A DNA stretch of 8,494 bases from Spirochaetes bacterium RBG_16_67_19 (GTDB taxonomy: Bacteria; Spirochaetota; Spirochaetia; SZUA-6; DRHE01). The translations under genes and the position numbers were made by a program. Position 1 is the stretch's first letter, and every line of letters begins with the position of its first letter. Below the pieces are notes generated by a model. It was not told the origin of the DNA. It did not search any database and saw only the letters and a program-made list of their open reading frames with translations. The DNA lies in contig MIBK01000189.1 of assembly GCA_001829505.1 (NCBI GenBank), forward strand, positions 16,217-24,710. Reading direction: 5' to 3'. Below are positions 5,810 to 8,494 of this stretch, piece after piece.

Positions 5810-8494
5810 TTGAAGAAGAGCTTTCTTGCTGAAAGTCGCGATAGATTAGTCGGCGGCGTGCGGCTGTCAACCTCGGTCGGTGCGGTAGCTTTCTCGCTAT
5901 TCATCTTCTTGGATAGAATCATCTATCCGCAATTCTTCCTGCTTTTTCTTATTATTCGCGGAGGAGTGTTTTTGGCATTCGCTGCCATTTTCAGCGCCAC
6001 CCATTCGTCAGTAGGGAGAAGAATTTCTACCGAACTAGCAATGCTAGTATATCTTGTGGCCGGTCTGTCAATTGTTGTGATGGTGCATTTTGCTGGAGGG
6101 TACAAGAGCGTCTATTACGCCGGCATCAACCTGGTTCTATTGGGTTTTATCTTTCTCATGCCGCTTGGCCCCAAATTGACTTTGATCATATGCGTTATTT
6201 ACTATCTCGCCTACATCATTCCAATCGTTTCGCTTCAACCAATCGTAGATTTCCCGATATTCCTCAACAATAATTTCTTTCTTCTATGCAACATCATTCT
6301 GGTGGTCATAAGTTCCGCGGTGAACCGTCAGATCCGCTTCAGGGAGTTCAGCGGGCGCTACAACCTGGCCAAGGCCAACGAGGATCTGAAGAAGCTGGAC
6401 GTGCTCAAATCGCAGTTCTTCGCCAACGTCAGCCACGAGGTGCGCACTCCCCTCACCTCGATCATGGCCCCGGTGCAGAGCCTGTACCAGGGCGACGTTG
6501 GTACACTGCAGCCCGAACACCAGCGGCTGATCGGGCAGGTCTACATCAACAGCCTGAAGCTACTGGACATGATCAACCAGATGCTGGACTTCTCGAAATT
6601 CGAGGCCGGCAAAATGCAGCTGCGGCTGAGGTATACGGACTTGGACGAGCTGGCTCGCGACATCGCCTCGACTTTTCAGGATGTAATCGAGCGCAAGGGC
6701 TTGAAGATGCATTATGTGCGGGACGGCGAGGTGCCCGCGATCTACCTGGACAACGAGAAGCTGGAGCGGATTCTCTCCAACCTGATCCGCAATGCCATCA
6801 AGTTCACCGATACCGGGACAATCACCCTGCGCATAGGTGCGTCGGTCGGCAAGCACTGGCTGGAGGTAAGGGATACCGGCATCGGCATCCCCGCGGAACA
6901 TTTGCCCAACATCTTCAAGCGCTTCCAGCAGGTCGACGGTTCCTCGACGCGCAGGTACGAAGGAACCGGCCTGGGCCTGACCATCGTGAAGGAAGCCGTG
7001 GAGCTGATGCGCGGCACCGTCAGCGTACAAAGCGAGGAAGGCCGCGGCACGACCTTCCGGATCGAGATTCCCGCCAACCTGGAGCAGCTGGTGCAGGACG
7101 CCTTCATCGAGCGCCGGCGCGTCCCGGAGCGCCGCCTGCTCAGCTTCGATTTCGACGGTCAGGATCGCCGCCAGCAGAGCCGCCGCGTATCCGATGTCGC
7201 CCGCATCTCGATCGACGAGCTGGCCCTCATCGACCGCGAGCACCTGAAGCTGCGGGCCAAGGAGGTCTCCGACGCCGATGCCGTGGAGGGGCCGGCGATC
7301 GACAGGGTGCTGCTGGTGGAGGACAACGTAGACTTGCGCTCCTATATCAGCCGGCTGCTCACCCGTTTCGGCCACCAGGTCACTACCGCGGCCGATGGCC
7401 TGGACGGCTGGGAGCATGTCCAGAACCACCTTCCCGACATCGTGATCTCCGACATCATGATGCCGAGGATGGACGGCTTCGAGCTGGCCCGCAACGACCG
7501 CGAGCACCTGAAGCTGCGGGCCAAGGAGGTCTCCGACGCCGATGCCGTGGAGGGGCCGGCGATCGACAGGGTGCTGCTGGTGGAGGACAACGTAGACTTG
7601 CGCTCCTATATCAGCCGGCTGCTCACCCGTTTCGGCCACCAGGTCACTACCGCGGCCGATGGCCTGGACGGCTGGGAGCATGTCCAGAACCACCTTCCCG
7701 ACATCGTGATCTCCGACATCATGATGCCGAGGATGGACGGCTTCGAGCTGGCCCGCAAGATCAAGACCACCGAAAAAACCCGCCGCATCCCGGTGATCCT
7801 GATCACCGCCAAGCCGGAGCTGGAATCCAAGCTCACGGGACTACTGGAGATCGGCGCGGATGACTACCTGCCCAAGCCCATCAACATCCGGGAGCTGGAT
7901 GCCCGCATCAGGAACCTGGTCAATACCCGCAGCTTGCAGCAGGCCCTGGCGCGCGAAGCGGAGCTGAACACCCGCATGGAGGAGCTCAGCATGAGCTTCT
8001 CCCAGTCCCTGGAAATCCGCGACTTCAACACCGCGGGGCATTCCCGGGACGTTCTGCACCTGGGCACCCTCATCGGCGAGGCGCTTGGCCTGCCGCTCGA
8101 CGACCGGAAGTTCCGGGAATCCCTGCTGCTGCACGACATCGGCAAGCTGGGCATCCCCGACCGCATCCTGCTGAAGGAATCCGCTCTCAACACAGAAGAG
8201 TGGAAGATCATGAGGAGGCACCCGGAGATGGGCGCCGACCTGCTGGGGCATTTCGAGTCCTACAAGGAGATCAGCTCGATCATCCTGGCCCACCAGGAAC
8301 ATTACGACGGGACCGGTTACCCGAAGGGATTGGCTGGCGAGCAGATCCCCATCATCGCCCGCATCATCGCCATCGCCGATGCCTATCACGCCATGACCAG
8401 CAACCGCCCTTACCGCAGCGCCATGGAACCCGCCGCCGCCGCGCAGGAGCTGATCCGAAACCGGGGTACGCAGTTCGATCCAAAACTGGTCGAC
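5810..8494 (+). CDS. Membrane hybrid sensor histidine kinase with receiver and HD-GYP output (3' partial)
   Basis: At least 895 residues, running off the right edge a few codons after the usual HD-GYP ending (TQFDPKLVD). Residues ~20-172 hold about six hydrophobic helices with short loops and no large periplasmic domain, suiting a small or lipophilic ligand. Residues 203-214 are the HisKA H-box, FFANVSHEVRTP, with phosphorylated His209. ATPase boxes follow: N328 in NLIRNAIKFT, DTGIGIP from 355, and EGTGLGL from 384. Next come a half receiver (VLLVEDN from 500, Asp548) and a complete receiver (from 588, Asp636, with LPKP near 689). The HD-GYP domain shows GHSRD (His744), LLHDIGK (His775, Asp776), His804, HQEH (His828, His831), DGTGYP and IADAYHAMTSNRPYR; this family hydrolyses cyclic di-GMP. 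Signal input would pass by phosphorelay to the phosphodiesterase in one chain. Start chosen as TTG 5810, 34 bases after the carrier gene. Composition jumps to GC-rich after residue ~172. The duplication inside it is described separately. Confidence 0.9.
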   Translation, partial: MKKSFLAESRDRLVGGVRLSTSVGAVAFSLFIFLDRIIYPQFFLLFLIIRGGVFLAFAAIFSATHSSVGRRISTELAMLVYLVAGLSIVVMVHFAGGYKSVYYAGINLVLLGFIFLMPLGPKLTLIICVIYYLAYIIPIVSLQPIVDFPIFLNNNFFLLCNIILVVISSAVNRQIRFREFSGRYNLAKANEDLKKLDVLKSQFFANVSHEVRTPLTSIMAPVQSLYQGDVGTLQPEHQRLIGQVYINSLKLLDMINQMLDFSKFEAGKMQLRLRYTDLDELARDIASTFQDVIERKGLKMHYVRDGEVPAIYLDNEKLERILSNLIRNAIKFTDTGTITLRIGASVGKHWLEVRDTGIGIPAEHLPNIFKRFQQVDGSSTRRYEGTGLGLTIVKEAVELMRGTVSVQSEEGRGTTFRIEIPANLEQLVQDAFIERRRVPERRLLSFDFDGQDRRQQSRRVSDVARISIDELALIDREHLKLRAKEVSDADAVEGPAIDRVLLVEDNVDLRSYISRLLTRFGHQVTTAADGLDGWEHVQNHLPDIVISDIMMPRMDGFELARNDREHLKLRAKEVSDADAVEGPAIDRVLLVEDNVDLRSYISRLLTRFGHQVTTAADGLDGWEHVQNHLPDIVISDIMMPRMDGFELARKIKTTEKTRRIPVILITAKPELESKLTGLLEIGADDYLPKPINIRELDARIRNLVNTRSLQQALAREAELNTRMEELSMSFSQSLEIRDFNTAGHSRDVLHLGTLIGEALGLPLDDRKFRESLLLHDIGKLGIPDRILLKESALNTEEWKIMRRHPEMGADLLGHFESYKEISSIILAHQEHYDGTGYPKGLAGEQIPIIARIIAIADAYHAMTSNRPYRSAMEPAAAAQELIRNRGTQFDPKLVD
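6310..6345. other. Compositional breakpoint inside the kinase gene
   Basis: Hand counts of 60-base lines give 19 G/C at 6241-6300 but 32 at 6361-6420, 38 at 7021-7080 and 40 at 7201-7260. From the codons encoding RFREFSGRY onwards nearly every third position is G or C, whereas the membrane region uses A/T thirds freely. The change falls where the last membrane helix meets the cytoplasmic linker, so the sensor and catalytic parts appear to have separate histories. No insertion sequence or frame disruption is seen at the boundary. Confidence 0.6.
7216..7490 (+). repeat. 11-base direct repeats flanking the duplicated unit
   Basis: CGAGCTGGCCC occurs at 7216-7226, again at 7480-7490 and again at 7744-7754, all at 264-base spacing. 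The first lies just before copy 1 in the linker (DELAL), the others at the ends of the two copies (FELAR). Because the linker copy is outside the perfect repeat, this short homology probably existed before the duplication and may have guided it. Confidence 0.75.
7231..7494 (+). repeat. Tandem duplication, copy 1 (264 bases)
   Basis: The 264 bases from CGACCGCGAG to GAGCTGGCCCGCAA recur at an offset of exactly 264 with no difference that I can find. In protein this is 88 residues: a 23-residue linker beginning DREHLKLRAK, then the first half of the receiver through the phosphoacceptor loop (ISDIMMPRMDG). Copy 1 lacks the second half of the receiver, including the conserved Thr/Ser and Lys. Confidence 0.95.
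7495..7758 (+). repeat. Tandem duplication, copy 2 (264 bases)
   Basis: Abuts copy 1 with no spacer and continues into unique sequence (GATCAAGACC from 7759), which supplies the rest of the receiver. Because 264 is 88 codons, the reading frame is kept. At the copy junction the protein reads FELARNDREHLKL, whereas the natural continuation after copy 2 is FELARKIKTTEK. Confidence 0.95.

Noticed and set aside
6560..7693. 377-residue open frame on the minus strand opposite the kinase
   Set aside because: It mirrors GC-rich codons of a clear kinase and repeats internally only because of the 264-base duplication. No recognisable domain.
6286..7863. 525-residue open frame on the plus strand within the kinase region
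   Set aside because: Out of frame with the HisKA, ATPase and receiver motifs; rich in Arg, Gly, Pro and Ala as expected of a shadow frame.
1..8494. CRISPR arrays, insertion sequences, tRNA or rRNA genes
   Set aside because: No spaced repeats, transposase motifs, terminal inverted repeats or structured RNA genes were seen on reading both strands.

Overview
The window reads as GC-rich bacterial DNA with five same-strand genes packed head to tail and two domain types tied to cyclic di-GMP, PilZ and HD-GYP. A Gram-negative, two-component-rich bacterium (deltaproteobacterial type or a similar environmental lineage) fits the hybrid kinase. I cannot name a taxon from sequence alone.

Layout: (1) 12-2738 (frame open to the left edge) encodes a large fusion of a PilZ domain, a LuxD-like acyl-ACP thioesterase/acyltransferase-type alpha/beta hydrolase and a class I SAM methyltransferase. 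(2) 2739-2815 is a short gap with an exact TATAAT box and a strong Shine-Dalgarno sequence. (3) 2816-4108 encodes a radical SAM protein with a B12-binding-like N-terminal domain. (4) 4126-5499 encodes an AMP-forming acyl/aryl ligase with a deviant ATP loop and a C-terminus that stops before the usual catalytic lysine. (5) 5506-5775 encodes a free acyl carrier protein. (6) From about 5810 to the right edge runs a hybrid sensor histidine kinase: about six membrane helices, HisKA, HATPase, receiver, HD-GYP. No ATG opens this frame, so an ATG-only gene finder may miss it or start it late.

A ligase, a carrier protein, a thioesterase-like hydrolase, a methyltransferase and a radical SAM enzyme together suggest synthesis of a small acyl or aryl metabolite built on a carrier protein. 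The next gene is a membrane sensor kinase ending in a cyclic-di-GMP phosphodiesterase, and the hydrolase/methyltransferase carries a PilZ domain with both ligand-binding motifs. My working model is a self-contained signal circuit: a small molecule is made, sensed by the adjacent kinase, and its production is tied to cyclic di-GMP. This is inference; neither product nor ligand can be read from DNA.

Two structural observations stand out. First, base composition falls from GC-rich (about 58-72% in sampled 60-base lines of the first gene) to about 30-48% in sampled lines of the radical SAM, ligase, carrier and kinase membrane regions. It climbs again inside the kinase gene, just after the last membrane helix (about 6310-6345). 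This looks like a mosaic in which synthesis genes and the cognate sensor domain moved as one cassette onto a resident kinase. Second, the kinase holds an exact, abutting, in-frame 264-base tandem duplication (7231-7494 and 7495-7758) that adds a half receiver, with its own phosphoacceptor Asp, in front of the complete receiver.
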